Positions 53,957 through 63,237 of a stretch of 64,000 nucleotides of DNA are shown here, piece after piece (position 1 is the first letter of the stretch; each line of letters starts with the position of its first letter). The stretch comes from CAVQFO01 sp963711725 (GTDB lineage: Bacteria > Pseudomonadota > Gammaproteobacteria > Nitrococcales > Aquisalimonadaceae). The notes beneath the pieces were generated by a model. The model did no database searches and was not told the origin of the DNA. It worked only from the letters and a program-made list of their open reading frames with translations. The stretch covers positions 1 to 64,000 of the forward strand of contig CAVQFO010000014.1 of the NCBI GenBank assembly GCA_963711725.1. Reading direction: 5' to 3'. A program made the position numbers and the translations under genes.

Positions 53957-56032
53957 GCGGGCACGGCGATCTGCTGATCGAAATCGGCACCGAAGAGCTG
54001 CCGCCCACCGCCCTGCGCCGCCTCCGGGACGCATTCCATCACGGCATCGTCCACGGCCTGGATCGGCTCGATCTGAACCACGGCGCCGACCGGGCCTTTG
54101 CGACCCCGCGCCGGCTCGCCGTGGTGGTGGAGAATCTCGCCGCCGGTCAGGCGGATCGCGAGATCGAGCGCCGCGGCCCCGCCGTACAGGCGGCCTTCGA
54201 TGCCCAAGGCAAGCCCACCAAGGCGGCCGAGGGGTTCGCACGCTCCTGCGGGGTGGACGTCGCCGATCTCGTGGAAATCGAGACCGACAAGGGCCGCTGG
54301 CTGGCCTACCGCGGCACCCAGGCGGGCAAGCCCCTGGGCGATTTGCTGCCCGAGGTGATCCACGACGCCCTCAACCGCCTGCCCATTCCCAAGCGCATGC
54401 GCTGGGGCACCGGTGAGGCGGCCTTTGTGCGGCCCGTACACTGGGCCGTGGTCCTGTTCGACGGCGACGCCCTGGAGATGGATATCCTCGGCGTGACAGC
54501 CGGCCAGGAGAGCCGAGGCCACCGTTTCCATCACCCCCAGCGTATCCGCCTGGCGTCGGCGGCCGAATACGAGGGCAAGCTGGAACGCGAGGGCCGGGTG
54601 ATCGTGGATTTCGATCGCCGCCGGTCGTTGATCGAGGAGCAGGCGCTGGAGGCCGCCAGGGAGCTGGGAGGCCAGCCGTTGATGGACAACGCGCTGCTCG
54701 ATGAAGTCACGGCCCTGGTGGAATGGCCCAAACCCATCGTCGGCTCTTTCGACGAGCGCTTTCTGGCCGTCCCGCCGGAAGCGCTGATCTCCAGCATGCA
54801 GGGTCACCAGAAGTACTTCCCCGTGGTGGACGAGGCGCAGCGCCTGCTGCCCCGGTTCATCACCATCAGCAACATCGACAGCCGGGACCCGGGTGAAGTG
54901 GCGCGAGGCAACGAGCGGGTGATCCGGCCGCGGCTGTCCGATGCGGCGCTTTTTCTGGGATCAGGACCGCAAGCACCCGCTGGCGGACCGGATCGACGCC
55001 CTGGGCGATATCGTCTTTCAGCAGAAGCTCGGCACCTTGCGCGACAAGGCGGAGCGCGTAGCCCGTATCGGTGAGGGCTTTGCCGATGAATTCGACGTCC
55101 CCACCGCCGCCATTCGCCGGGCTGCACTGCTGGCGCGGACCGATCTGCTCACGGAGATGGTGGGCGAATTTCCGGAACTGCAGGGCATCATGGGGCGCTA
55201 CTACGCCGCCCATGACGGCGAGCCGGCGGATGTCGCCGCCGCCCTCGACGAGCAATACCGCCCCCGGTTCGCCGGCGACGCCGTGGCTCAGGGTGCCGTA
55301 GCGCAGCTGCTGGCCGTAGCCGACCGCGCGGACACCTTGCTGGGTATTTTCGCCATTGGCCAGGCGCCCACCGGCGACAAGGACCCCTTCGCCCTGCGGC
55401 GCGCGGCGCTGGGCCTGTTGCGCACCCTGATCGAGAACGAATCGGACCTGGACCTGCGGACTCTGCTCGAGGTCGCGGCCACCCAGCTGCCGGCCGCGTT
55501 GAACGGTGCGTCCCAGGTGCAGGCGGTGTTCGACTTCTGCATGGAGCGCCTGCGCGGCTATTACCAGGACCAGGGCTTCGCCACGGAAATCTTCGACGCC
55601 GTGCTCGCCGCGACGCCCCGGCAGCCGTTGGATTTCCACCGCCGCATGCTGGGCTGCAAGACGTTTCTGGAGCTGCCGGCGGCCACCAGTCTGGCGGCCG
55701 CGCACAAGCGCATCAGCAACATCCTGCGCAAGGCGGACACCCGCCCGGGCGCCATCGACAAGTCTCGTCTGGACGAAGCCGCGGAGCGGGAACTCCACGA
55801 CCACCTGGTCGCCGCGCGCGAAGCGGTTGAACCGGCTCGGGCCGAAGGGAACTACCAGGCCGTGCTGAAGCGGCTCGCCGAGCTTCGGGACCCGGTGGAC
55901 CGGTTCTTCGACCAGGTCATGGTCATGGCCGAAGACCCCGCCCTGCGCAACAACCGTCTGGCGCTATTGCAGGAACTTCGCGATTCTTTCCTCGCCGTGG
56001 CCGACATCTCGCGGCTGCCCAGCGGGGACTGA
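53953..56032 (+). CDS. glyS: Glycyl-tRNA synthetase beta chain (frameshifted)
   Basis: tRNA-binding subunit of glycyl-tRNA synthetase. The first part starts MSGHGDLLIEIGTEELPPTA and includes KRMRWGTGEAAFVRPVHWAV and ALISSMQGHQKYFPVVDE. The second part, in another frame, continues FFWDQDRKHPLADRIDALGD and ends with a DALR-like region (DRFFDQVMVMAEDPALRNNR). One extra base near 54949-54951 (before FFWDQDRK) breaks the frame. Corrected length is about 692 residues, against 689 in E. coli. The gene is essential, so a genuine frameshift is not credible. Confidence 0.94.
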
Positions 56033-56052
56033 CCAAGCCCGGGAGGCGAACC

Positions 56053-56595
56053 GTGAAGCTGGTCGTTCTTGACCGCGACGGTGTAATCAACAGGGAATCC
56101 TCGGCGTACATCAAGACACCCGGGGAATGGCACGCCCTGCCGGGAAGCCTGGATGCCGTAAGGCGCCTCCAGCAGGCCGGTTTCACGGTGGTCGTGGCCA
56201 CCAACCAATCGGGCCTGGCGCGGGGTCTGTTCGATGCCGCCACGCTGGAGGCCATCCACGCCAAGATGCGCGCGGAGGCCGAGGCTGCTGGCGGCCGGAT
56301 CGACAACATCTTCGTCTGTCCTCACGGTCCCGCTGACGACTGCGCCTGCCGCAAGCCCCGCCCCGGGCTGCTGCTACAAATCGCCGAGCGCTACGGCATC
56401 GAGCTTGCCGGCACGCCCGTGGTAGGGGATTCCGCGCGGGACCTGGAGGCGGCCAGGCGGGCGGGGGCGCGGCCCATTCTGGTACGTACCGGCAACGGCG
56501 AGAAGACGCTGACGCAGGGTGCCGCGGACGACGTCGAAGTCTACGACGATCTGGCGGCGGCCGTGGACGCTATTCTCGGCGGGGTCCCGTCATGA
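56053..56595 (+). CDS. gmhB: D-glycero-beta-D-manno-heptose 1,7-bisphosphate 7-phosphatase
   Basis: HAD phosphatase of 180 residues in ADP-heptose synthesis for LPS. It starts with GTG (KLVVLDRDGVINRES), giving the nucleophile and acid/base Asp pair of LDRDGVI. Later come VVATNQSGLARG, the zinc-binding CPHGPADDCACRKPRPG loop and PVVGDSARDLEAA. The zinc loop distinguishes GmhB from related histidinol phosphatases. It overlaps the first plsC by ATGA, linking LPS and phospholipid genes. Confidence 0.93.
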   Translation: MKLVVLDRDGVINRESSAYIKTPGEWHALPGSLDAVRRLQQAGFTVVVATNQSGLARGLFDAATLEAIHAKMRAEAEAAGGRIDNIFVCPHGPADDCACRKPRPGLLLQIAERYGIELAGTPVVGDSARDLEAARRAGARPILVRTGNGEKTLTQGAADDVEVYDDLAAAVDAILGGVPS

Positions 56596-57368
56596 CCGCG
56601 GCGCCCCGGAGATCGGCAGCGAACATCCGCCCCCGGCGGCGGATCTCCACCGTGCGGGGCGTTGTCCACTTTGTGGGTCTGGCGCTGAACACGGCGGTGC
56701 TGATGGTGATAATGCTGCCCACGCGCCTGCTGCCGTTCCGGATTCGCTATCCGGCCGTAACGTTATGGTCCCGCGTGAACGTCTGGTGGCTGCGGATCGC
56801 CGCCGGCGTCGATCACCGTGTCGAAGGCTGGGAGAACGTCCCGGCCCAGCGGTGCATCGTGGTGGCGAAACACCAATCCAGCTGGGAGACCATCGTCTTC
56901 GAAACCCTGTTTCGGCCCCATTGCTGGGTGCTGAAACGGGAGTTCCTGCGGATCCCGTTCGCGGGTTGGGGAGCAGCGCTGCTTGAGCCCATCGCGGTCG
57001 ATCGCGCCGCCGGCCATCGGTCGGTACGGCAGCTCGTGCGAATCGGCCAGGAGCGGCTTCGCCGGGGCCGGTGGGTCATCGTTTTCCCGGAAGGGACACG
57101 CACCGCGCCGGGTCAGCGCCGCCGCTATCACGTGGGCGCTGGCGCTCTGGCCGAAGCCAGTGGCGTACCTGTGCTGCCGGTCGCCCACAATGCGGGGCAG
57201 TTCTGGCCGCGCCACTCGCCGATTCGCTACCGCGGCACAATCCGCGTGCGCATCGGGCCCCTGATTTCCCCGGAGGGCCGCACGCCCAAGGAGATCGTGG
57301 CCGCAGCGGAGGAGTGGATCGAAGGACAGATGCCCGATCTTCTGCAGGATCAAAACGGAAACCAATGA
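56592..57368 (+). CDS. 1-acyl-glycerol-3-phosphate acyltransferase (first copy)
   Basis: PlsC-family enzyme of 258 residues, making phosphatidate from lysophosphatidate. It has a hydrophobic anchor (FVGLALNTAVLMVIMLPTRL), the acyltransferase motif in KHQSSWETIVFE (HX4E, in place of the usual HX4D), LKREFLRIPFAGWG and FPEGTRTAPGQR. The next gene starts right at its stop and is a paralogue; the two were probably made by tandem duplication. Confidence 0.9.
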   Translation: MTAAPRRSAANIRPRRRISTVRGVVHFVGLALNTAVLMVIMLPTRLLPFRIRYPAVTLWSRVNVWWLRIAAGVDHRVEGWENVPAQRCIVVAKHQSSWETIVFETLFRPHCWVLKREFLRIPFAGWGAALLEPIAVDRAAGHRSVRQLVRIGQERLRRGRWVIVFPEGTRTAPGQRRRYHVGAGALAEASGVPVLPVAHNAGQFWPRHSPIRYRGTIRVRIGPLISPEGRTPKEIVAAAEEWIEGQMPDLLQDQNGNQ

Positions 57369-58112
57369 ATGAGTAAACGCACCCGCGACGCCAAGGCGAA
57401 ACCCGGGGTCCTGCAAGCGGCCCGCTCCGTAATCCACCTGACCGTGGTGATCCTCAGTACCGTCCTGTGGGCCGGGCTGTCCCTGCTGGCGATGCCGCTA
57501 CCTTATCCGGCGCGATACTGGTTCGTGACCCGGTGGACCCACTTCAATCTGTGGTGGGCCCGCCTTAGTTGCGGCATCGGCTGGGAACTGCACGGCCTTG
57601 AGAACATTCCCGATCGGCCCTGCGTGGTCATGTCCAAGCACCAGTCCGCCTGGGAAACCATGGGACTGCAGCTTTGTTTCAACCCCCAGACCTGGGTGCT
57701 GAAACGGGAACTGATCCGCATTCCCTTTCTGGGCTGGGCACTGTGGATGCTGGAACCCATCGCCATCGATCGAGGATCGGGTCGGGACGCCCTCAAGCAG
57801 TTGATTAAAAAAGGGAAAGATCGGATTAATGCCGGCCGGTGGGTTGTAGTTTTCCCCGAGGGAACACGGGTGCCGCCCGGTGAGCGGGGCCGCTATCGCA
57901 TCGGCGGCGCGGCGCTGGCCCGGGCTGCCGGCTGTCCGGTGGTGCCGGTCGCCCACAACGCCGGACGCTTTTGGGGCCGTCAAGCACTGTTGAAGCGGCC
58001 CGGAACGGTGCAGGTCCGAATCGGACCGCCCATCCCCTCCAAGGGCAAGAGCCCCGAAGAACTCACCCGCGAAGTGGAAACCTGGATCGAAGAACAAATG
58101 GCCGAGCTCTAA
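57369..58112 (+). CDS. 1-acyl-glycerol-3-phosphate acyltransferase (second copy)
   Basis: PlsC-family paralogue of 247 residues. It has an anchor (LTVVILSTVLWAGLSLLAMP), KHQSAWETMGLQ (again HX4E), LKRELIRIPFLGWALWMLEP and FPEGTRVPPGERGRY. It directly abuts the first copy with no gap and converges on gyrB. Which of the two is the housekeeping enzyme cannot be told here; they may differ in acyl preference. Confidence 0.9.
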   Translation: MSKRTRDAKAKPGVLQAARSVIHLTVVILSTVLWAGLSLLAMPLPYPARYWFVTRWTHFNLWWARLSCGIGWELHGLENIPDRPCVVMSKHQSAWETMGLQLCFNPQTWVLKRELIRIPFLGWALWMLEPIAIDRGSGRDALKQLIKKGKDRINAGRWVVVFPEGTRVPPGERGRYRIGGAALARAAGCPVVPVAHNAGRFWGRQALLKRPGTVQVRIGPPIPSKGKSPEELTREVETWIEEQMAEL

Positions 58113-58174
58113 GCCCGGCCATTTTTACAAAACCATTTAAAAACAAATGGTTAAGTTATAATAGGCTCTCATAA

Positions 58175-60592
58175 TTACACATCCAGATTGGTCACCGTCA
58201 GCGCGTTCCGCTCGATGAACTCCCGTCTGGGCTCTACGTGATCGCCCATCAACGTGGTAAACACCTCGTCCGAGGCCACGGCGTCTTCTATCTTCACCTG
58301 TAGCAGCCGCCGGGTCTCCGGGTTCATGGTGGTCTCCCAGAGCTGGTCGGGATTCATCTCCCCCAGACCTTTGTAGCGCTGAATGCTGAGCCCGCGCTTG
58401 GCCTCGTCCAACAGCCACTCCACTGCTTCCCGCAGGGAATTCACCGGCTGTTGCTTTTCCCCGCGCTGGACGTAGGCGCCCTCCTGAATGAGGCCGTCCA
58501 GGGTCGTCGCCAGGTTCTTTATGGCCTTGTATTCGGGCGAGAGGAAGAACTTGGGGGTAAAGCGGTAGTCGTGATGGATCCCGTGCAGGCGTTTGCTGAC
58601 CAGGGCTTCCTGGAAGCCTCCATCCGGGCCGGCCTTCACCTCCGCCTGATAATCACTGCCCGTGGGCTGATAGGGATTCACGCGGTCTACCAGGGCCTGG
58701 AACCAGGGTCGAAGGCCCTCGGCGTCGCGGAAGTGGGTCTCCTCAAGGGCCGGCTGGGAGATCATCGCTTCCAGCAGGGTCGCATCCAGGTTTCGCGCCA
58801 TGTGCCCGATCAGGTCCATGACGTGGAGGTACTGCCGCGCCAGCTTTTCCAAGCCTTCCTCCCGGATGGGCGGGGTTTCCGCCCCGGGGTGCAGCGCGGC
58901 GTTGGACAAGGCCAACTGCAGCAGGTATTGAGTCAGTTCAGCATCGTCTTTGACGTAATGCTCCTGTTTGCCACGCTTGACCTTGTACAGCGGCGGCTGC
59001 GCGATATAGATGTGGCCGCGCTCCACCAGTTCCAGCATCTGGCGATAAAAGAAGGTCAGGAGCAAGGTCCGAATATGGGATCCATCCACGTCGGCGTCGG
59101 TCATGACGATGATGCGATGATAACGAAGCTTCTCGGGATCGAAGTCGTCCTTGCCGATTCCGCAGCCCAGGGCCGTTATCAACGTCCCCACCTCGGCGGA
59201 AGACAGCATCTTGTCGAAACGCGCCTTTTCCACGTTGAGTATCTTGCCCTTGAGCGGAAGGATGGCCTGGGTACGGCGGTCGCGCCCCTGCTTGGCCGAA
59301 CCGCCGGCGGAATCACCCTCCACAAGGTAAAGCTCGGACAGCGACGGGTCGCGCTCCTGGCAGTCGGCCAGTTTGCCCGGCAGGCCGGCCACGTCCAGGG
59401 CACCCTTGCGCCGCGTCATTTCCCGGGCCTTGCGGGCGGCCTCACGGGCGCGGGCGGCGTCCAGAACTTTTTCGACGACGATTTTCGCCTCGTTCGGGTT
59501 CTCGTACAGGAACTCTTGCAAGCGCTCAGCCATCACCTGCTCGACGATCGTTTTGACCTCCGAGGAAACAAGCTTGTCCTTGGTCTGGGAGGAAAACTTG
59601 GGATCGGGCACTTTCACGGAAAGCACCGCTGTCAGGCCTTCGCGGGTATCGTCGCCAGAAGGGGAAACCTTGAGTTTCTTGGTGTAGCCCTCGGCATCCA
59701 TGTATTGATTCAGCGTACGGGTCAGCGCCGCCCGGAAGCCGGAAAGATGGGTACCGCCGTCCTTCTGGGGGATGTTGTTGGTGAAGCAGAAAATGTTTTC
59801 CTGATAGGAATCATTCCACTGCAGGGCAATATCCACGCCCACGTCGTTGCGTATTTCGGTGAAGTACATGACGTCGCGATGCAGCGGTGTCTTGTTCTTG
59901 TTCAAATGCTCGACAAAGGCCTTGATACCTCCGGCGTATTCGAACACGTCCTGTTTGTCGGAACGCTCGTCGCGCAGCACGATGCGCACACCCGGATTCA
60001 GGAAGGATAATTCCCGAAAGCGCTTCGCCAGCAGGTCATAGTGGAAATCGATGTTGGTGAAAATGGTGTCGCTGGGCCGGAACGTGACCTGGGTACCGGT
60101 CTCCTCGGTTTCCCCGATAACCTTGAGCGGCTCCTGGGGCTCGCCCATCTGGTATTCCTGGAAATGGACTTTGCCACTCTTGCGGACCACCAGCTGCAAT
60201 CGTTCCGACAGCGCGTTGACCACGGAAACGCCCACCCCGTGCAGGCCGCCCGACACCTTGTAGACGTTGTTGTCGAACTTACCCCCCGCATGGAGCACGG
60301 TCATGATGACCTCGGCGGCGGATCGCCCTTCCTCCGGGTGAATATCCACCGGGACCCCACGACCGTTATCGGAGACGGTCACGGACTCATCCGAGTGGAT
60401 AATGACCTCTATCTCCGAGCAGTAGCCAGCGAGTGCTTCGTCGATGCTGTTGTCGACGACCTCGAACACCATGTGGTGAAGCCCTGTCCCGTCATCGGTA
60501 TCGCCGATGTACATTCCAGGCCGCTTCCGGACCGCATCCAGCCCACGCAGGACCTTGATGTTCGCGGAATCGTAGCTGGCGTTTGCACTCAT
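58175..60592 (-). CDS. gyrB: DNA gyrase subunit B
   Basis: ATPase subunit of 805 residues. It starts MSANASYDSANIKVLRGLDA. GHKL motifs are EVVDNSIDEALAGYC, DNGRGVPVDIHPEE and GGLHGVGVSVVNALSE. The TOPRIM domain has YLVEGDSAGGSAKQGRDR and MTDADVDGSHIRTLLLTF. The C-terminal ends RYKGLGEMNPDQLWETTM and VTNLDV. The length and the insertion near residues 570-730 match gammaproteobacterial GyrB. Last gene of the dnaA-dnaN-recF-gyrB series. Confidence 0.97.
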   Translation of the reverse strand: MSANASYDSANIKVLRGLDAVRKRPGMYIGDTDDGTGLHHMVFEVVDNSIDEALAGYCSEIEVIIHSDESVTVSDNGRGVPVDIHPEEGRSAAEVIMTVLHAGGKFDNNVYKVSGGLHGVGVSVVNALSERLQLVVRKSGKVHFQEYQMGEPQEPLKVIGETEETGTQVTFRPSDTIFTNIDFHYDLLAKRFRELSFLNPGVRIVLRDERSDKQDVFEYAGGIKAFVEHLNKNKTPLHRDVMYFTEIRNDVGVDIALQWNDSYQENIFCFTNNIPQKDGGTHLSGFRAALTRTLNQYMDAEGYTKKLKVSPSGDDTREGLTAVLSVKVPDPKFSSQTKDKLVSSEVKTIVEQVMAERLQEFLYENPNEAKIVVEKVLDAARAREAARKAREMTRRKGALDVAGLPGKLADCQERDPSLSELYLVEGDSAGGSAKQGRDRRTQAILPLKGKILNVEKARFDKMLSSAEVGTLITALGCGIGKDDFDPEKLRYHRIIVMTDADVDGSHIRTLLLTFFYRQMLELVERGHIYIAQPPLYKVKRGKQEHYVKDDAELTQYLLQLALSNAALHPGAETPPIREEGLEKLARQYLHVMDLIGHMARNLDATLLEAMISQPALEETHFRDAEGLRPWFQALVDRVNPYQPTGSDYQAEVKAGPDGGFQEALVSKRLHGIHHDYRFTPKFFLSPEYKAIKNLATTLDGLIQEGAYVQRGEKQQPVNSLREAVEWLLDEAKRGLSIQRYKGLGEMNPDQLWETTMNPETRRLLQVKIEDAVASDEVFTTLMGDHVEPRREFIERNALTVTNLDV

Positions 60593-60674
60593 ATATGATC
60601 CTTCCTGCCTACTGCGACACTAGGGCGCGTATAAGGCGGCCCAGGCGGGCGCCGTCTCGGAGTTTAAGCGAGCA

Positions 60675-61748
60675 TTATATCACTTCCCGACAATCACCAT
60701 GTTCCACGTGGAACCAACGAACGTCGGTGGTACTGACCGGCACGTAACCCCGTTCGATCGCGGTTACGAAGACCTGGGCACGCGAGTTCTCCACACGATT
60801 GAGCACTTGGGTCCGGTGTTCTTCATCGAGCTCGGCCGGGAGGTCATCGATCAACATCACCGGGCTGCGGCTGCTCCCTGCGGCTAATAGCTCAACCTGC
60901 GCCAAGAGCAAGCCGACGACCAGACTCTTTTGCTGGCCACGCGACAAATAATGCTGCGCCTCCGCGCCGTTGGCGCGCACAGAGAAATCCGCCCGATGAG
61001 GCCCCGACAACGTATGACCCGTTGCGAATTCCCGCGCTCTATGCGCTGCCAAGGCTTCCGCCAGACTCGAGCCTGCCACCCAACCGGCTCGGTAGCGAAT
61101 CTCGAACTCAACCTCCGGCAGCCATTGATCCAGAATCGGCCTCACCGCCTGCTCCAGCGCCTGGACGAAGCCTGCCCGAAGGTCACCCACCGCCGAACCG
61201 GTCTCCACCAATTCCGGCTCCCACGAGCGAGCGAGTCGATTATCCTGCAAGCGCAACGCCGCATTCCTTTGCCGAAGCGCACGATCGTAACGGCGCCAGA
61301 GTTCTCGGTACCGATGTTCCACGTGGAACAAACTCCAGTTCAGAAAGCTCCGCCGAACCTTTGGACCGTCCAGCAACAGCCTCTGGCTTTCCGTGTTGAT
61401 GACCTGAATCGGAATGTACTGCGCCAACTCGGAGAGGCTGCGCAGCTCCTGACCTGCCGCGCGCACCCTGATGCCGTCCCGGCTCCGCTCCACCCCCAGG
61501 AAGACCTCGCCCGAGTCGTCGTCCGATACCTTCCCTGTCACCCGGAAAAGATCCGCGCCCATCCGGATGACCTGCTCGGGACGCCCTCCGCGAAAGGTCC
61601 GCGCCCGGGCCAGCACGTGGATGGCCTCCAGGATACTGGTCTTGCCTGCAGCATTCTCACCGAAGAACACGTTCACGCCCGCCGCCGGGCGCAGCTCGAC
61701 CTGCCGGAGGTTACGGAAATCCTGGATTTGAATCGTCTGCAGCGACAT
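60675..61748 (-). CDS. recF: DNA replication and repair protein RecF
   Basis: SMC-like ATPase of 357 residues that helps load RecA at gaps. It starts MSLQTIQIQDFRNLRQVEL. Walker A is FFGENAAGKTSILEAI, the signature is YLSRGQQKSLVVGLLLAQVE and Walker B is VMLIDDLPAELDEEHR. GTFHVEH-type words recur, as WFHVEHGD near the C-terminus. Lies between dnaN and gyrB in the conserved order. Confidence 0.96.
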   Translation of the reverse strand: MSLQTIQIQDFRNLRQVELRPAAGVNVFFGENAAGKTSILEAIHVLARARTFRGGRPEQVIRMGADLFRVTGKVSDDDSGEVFLGVERSRDGIRVRAAGQELRSLSELAQYIPIQVINTESQRLLLDGPKVRRSFLNWSLFHVEHRYRELWRRYDRALRQRNAALRLQDNRLARSWEPELVETGSAVGDLRAGFVQALEQAVRPILDQWLPEVEFEIRYRAGWVAGSSLAEALAAHRAREFATGHTLSGPHRADFSVRANGAEAQHYLSRGQQKSLVVGLLLAQVELLAAGSSRSPVMLIDDLPAELDEEHRTQVLNRVENSRAQVFVTAIERGYVPVSTTDVRWFHVEHGDCREVI

Positions 61749-61884
61749 CGTGGGTTTGGGAAGGCGAGGAAGGAGGAGGGAGGGTGCCGCAAACGCGACC
61801 GCTACCCAATCCCTCCCTGTCGGATCACAGACCCTTGGTTTCGCATCGGCATTGCGCCGCGCCCATCATCAGCTTCGCGACCCG

Positions 61885-62985
61885 CTAAAGGCGCATCGGC
61901 ATGACCACATACTGGAAGTGGTCGGCCGCGGGATCACGGATCAGGCAACTGCTGTTGCCGTCCACCACACCAAAAAGGATGCTTTCCCCGTCGATGGCGT
62001 TGAGCGCGTCCAACAGGTAACTGGCATTGAATCCGATTTCCATGGTGTCACCCTGGAATTCGATCGCCAGTTCCTCGTCCGCCTCTTCCTGCTCCGGATT
62101 GTTGGACTGGATGCGCAGCCGTTCCGGCTCCAGCCCCAACCGAACGCCCCGGTACTTTTCGTTGGACAGGATGGACGCCCGCACCAGCGCCTGGCGCAGC
62201 GTTTCCCTGTCGGCCTTCATCACATTCTCCGGGTTCTGGGGTATCACCCGCCGATAGTCCGGGAACCGGCCATCAATCAACTTCGAGGTAAAGCGAAGTT
62301 CCGGCAGCGATACCCGCAGGTGGTTCTGCCCCAACTCCAGCCTCGCTTCCGTCTCGCTGTGGTCCAGCAACCGCAGCAATTCCTGTACCCCCTTGCGGGG
62401 GACGATCACCTGCTGGCTCCCTTCCACATCCACATCACCCGATATCTGTCCGAGTGCCAGACGGTGCCCATCCGTCGCCACCGCCCGAAGCAGGCCAGGC
62501 TCCAATTCGAGCAACAAGCCGTTGAGGTAGTACCGGACATCCTGCAGCGCCATGGAGAAGTGGGTGCGTTCGATCAAGTTGCGCAGATCCTGTTGCGGAA
62601 TCAGGAACGGTCGCGTCTCGCCAATATCCTCCACCGTGGGGAATTCGGTGGCGGGAAGGGTCACCAGGGTAAATCGGCTGCTGCCCGCGGACACAATCGC
62701 CCGCTCCTGTTCCAGGCCGATTTGGATCCGGGCGCCTTCCGGCAGGTTGCGCACGATATCCATCAGTTTTCTGGCGGGCAGCGTGACTTGACCCGCCTCC
62801 TGGACTTCCACGGCGGCGTGGGCTGCCAGCTCCACTTCCAGGTCCGTTGCCGTCAACGCCAATCCATTGTTGTCGGCCACTACCAGAACATTGCCCAGTA
62901 TGGGCAGCGTCTGCCGGCGTTCGACCACGCCGATCACTGCCTGGAGAGGCTTGAGAAGCGTTTCCCGGTCAATCTCGAATTTCAT
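61885..62985 (-). CDS. dnaN: DNA polymerase III beta subunit (sliding clamp)
   Basis: Ring clamp of 366 residues. It starts MKFEIDRETLLKPLQAVIGV and shows LPILGNVLVVADNNGLALTA, RFPDYRRVIPQ, NNPEQEEADEELAIEF and the C-terminal YVVMPMRL, which forms the partner-binding pocket. Length is normal. recF follows 136 bases downstream. Confidence 0.97.
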   Translation of the reverse strand: MKFEIDRETLLKPLQAVIGVVERRQTLPILGNVLVVADNNGLALTATDLEVELAAHAAVEVQEAGQVTLPARKLMDIVRNLPEGARIQIGLEQERAIVSAGSSRFTLVTLPATEFPTVEDIGETRPFLIPQQDLRNLIERTHFSMALQDVRYYLNGLLLELEPGLLRAVATDGHRLALGQISGDVDVEGSQQVIVPRKGVQELLRLLDHSETEARLELGQNHLRVSLPELRFTSKLIDGRFPDYRRVIPQNPENVMKADRETLRQALVRASILSNEKYRGVRLGLEPERLRIQSNNPEQEEADEELAIEFQGDTMEIGFNASYLLDALNAIDGESILFGVVDGNSSCLIRDPAADHFQYVVMPMRL

Positions 62986-63237
62986 GGCGTCCGCTCACCC
63001 TTATTAATTACTAAATGTACTTTAAAGACTTGTTACTGTTATTAGCCAACGCGTTCCTTGGGGAAAACTCAAAAAACTCTTTATTTCCCAATCGGTTGCC
63101 GCTATTTACCCCTGGGCTGCGCCTGTTGAGAACTGCCCGTCGGCACTGGGTACAAGTTGTGGAAAACTTCAGGGAGATCGTTGCCGCCCAACATTACCAC
63201 AGCTTATCCACATCATGTGGTCAGGGTTCTCAACAGG
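62986..63237. other. dnaA-dnaN intergenic region with DnaA boxes (origin-like)
   Basis: The 227-base gap contains an exact DnaA box TTATCCACA (63204-63212, touching the dnaA stop) and a one-mismatch box TGTGGAAAA in the opposite sense (63158-63166). AT-rich DNA lies at 63000-63046 and 63064-63091. CCTGTTGAGAAC (63122-63133) and GTTCTCAACAGG (63226-63237) form a perfect 12-base inverted repeat enclosing the boxes; the right arm lies in the dnaA coding end. It may be part of the origin, though the main origin is more likely upstream of dnaA, beyond the right edge. Confidence 0.5.
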
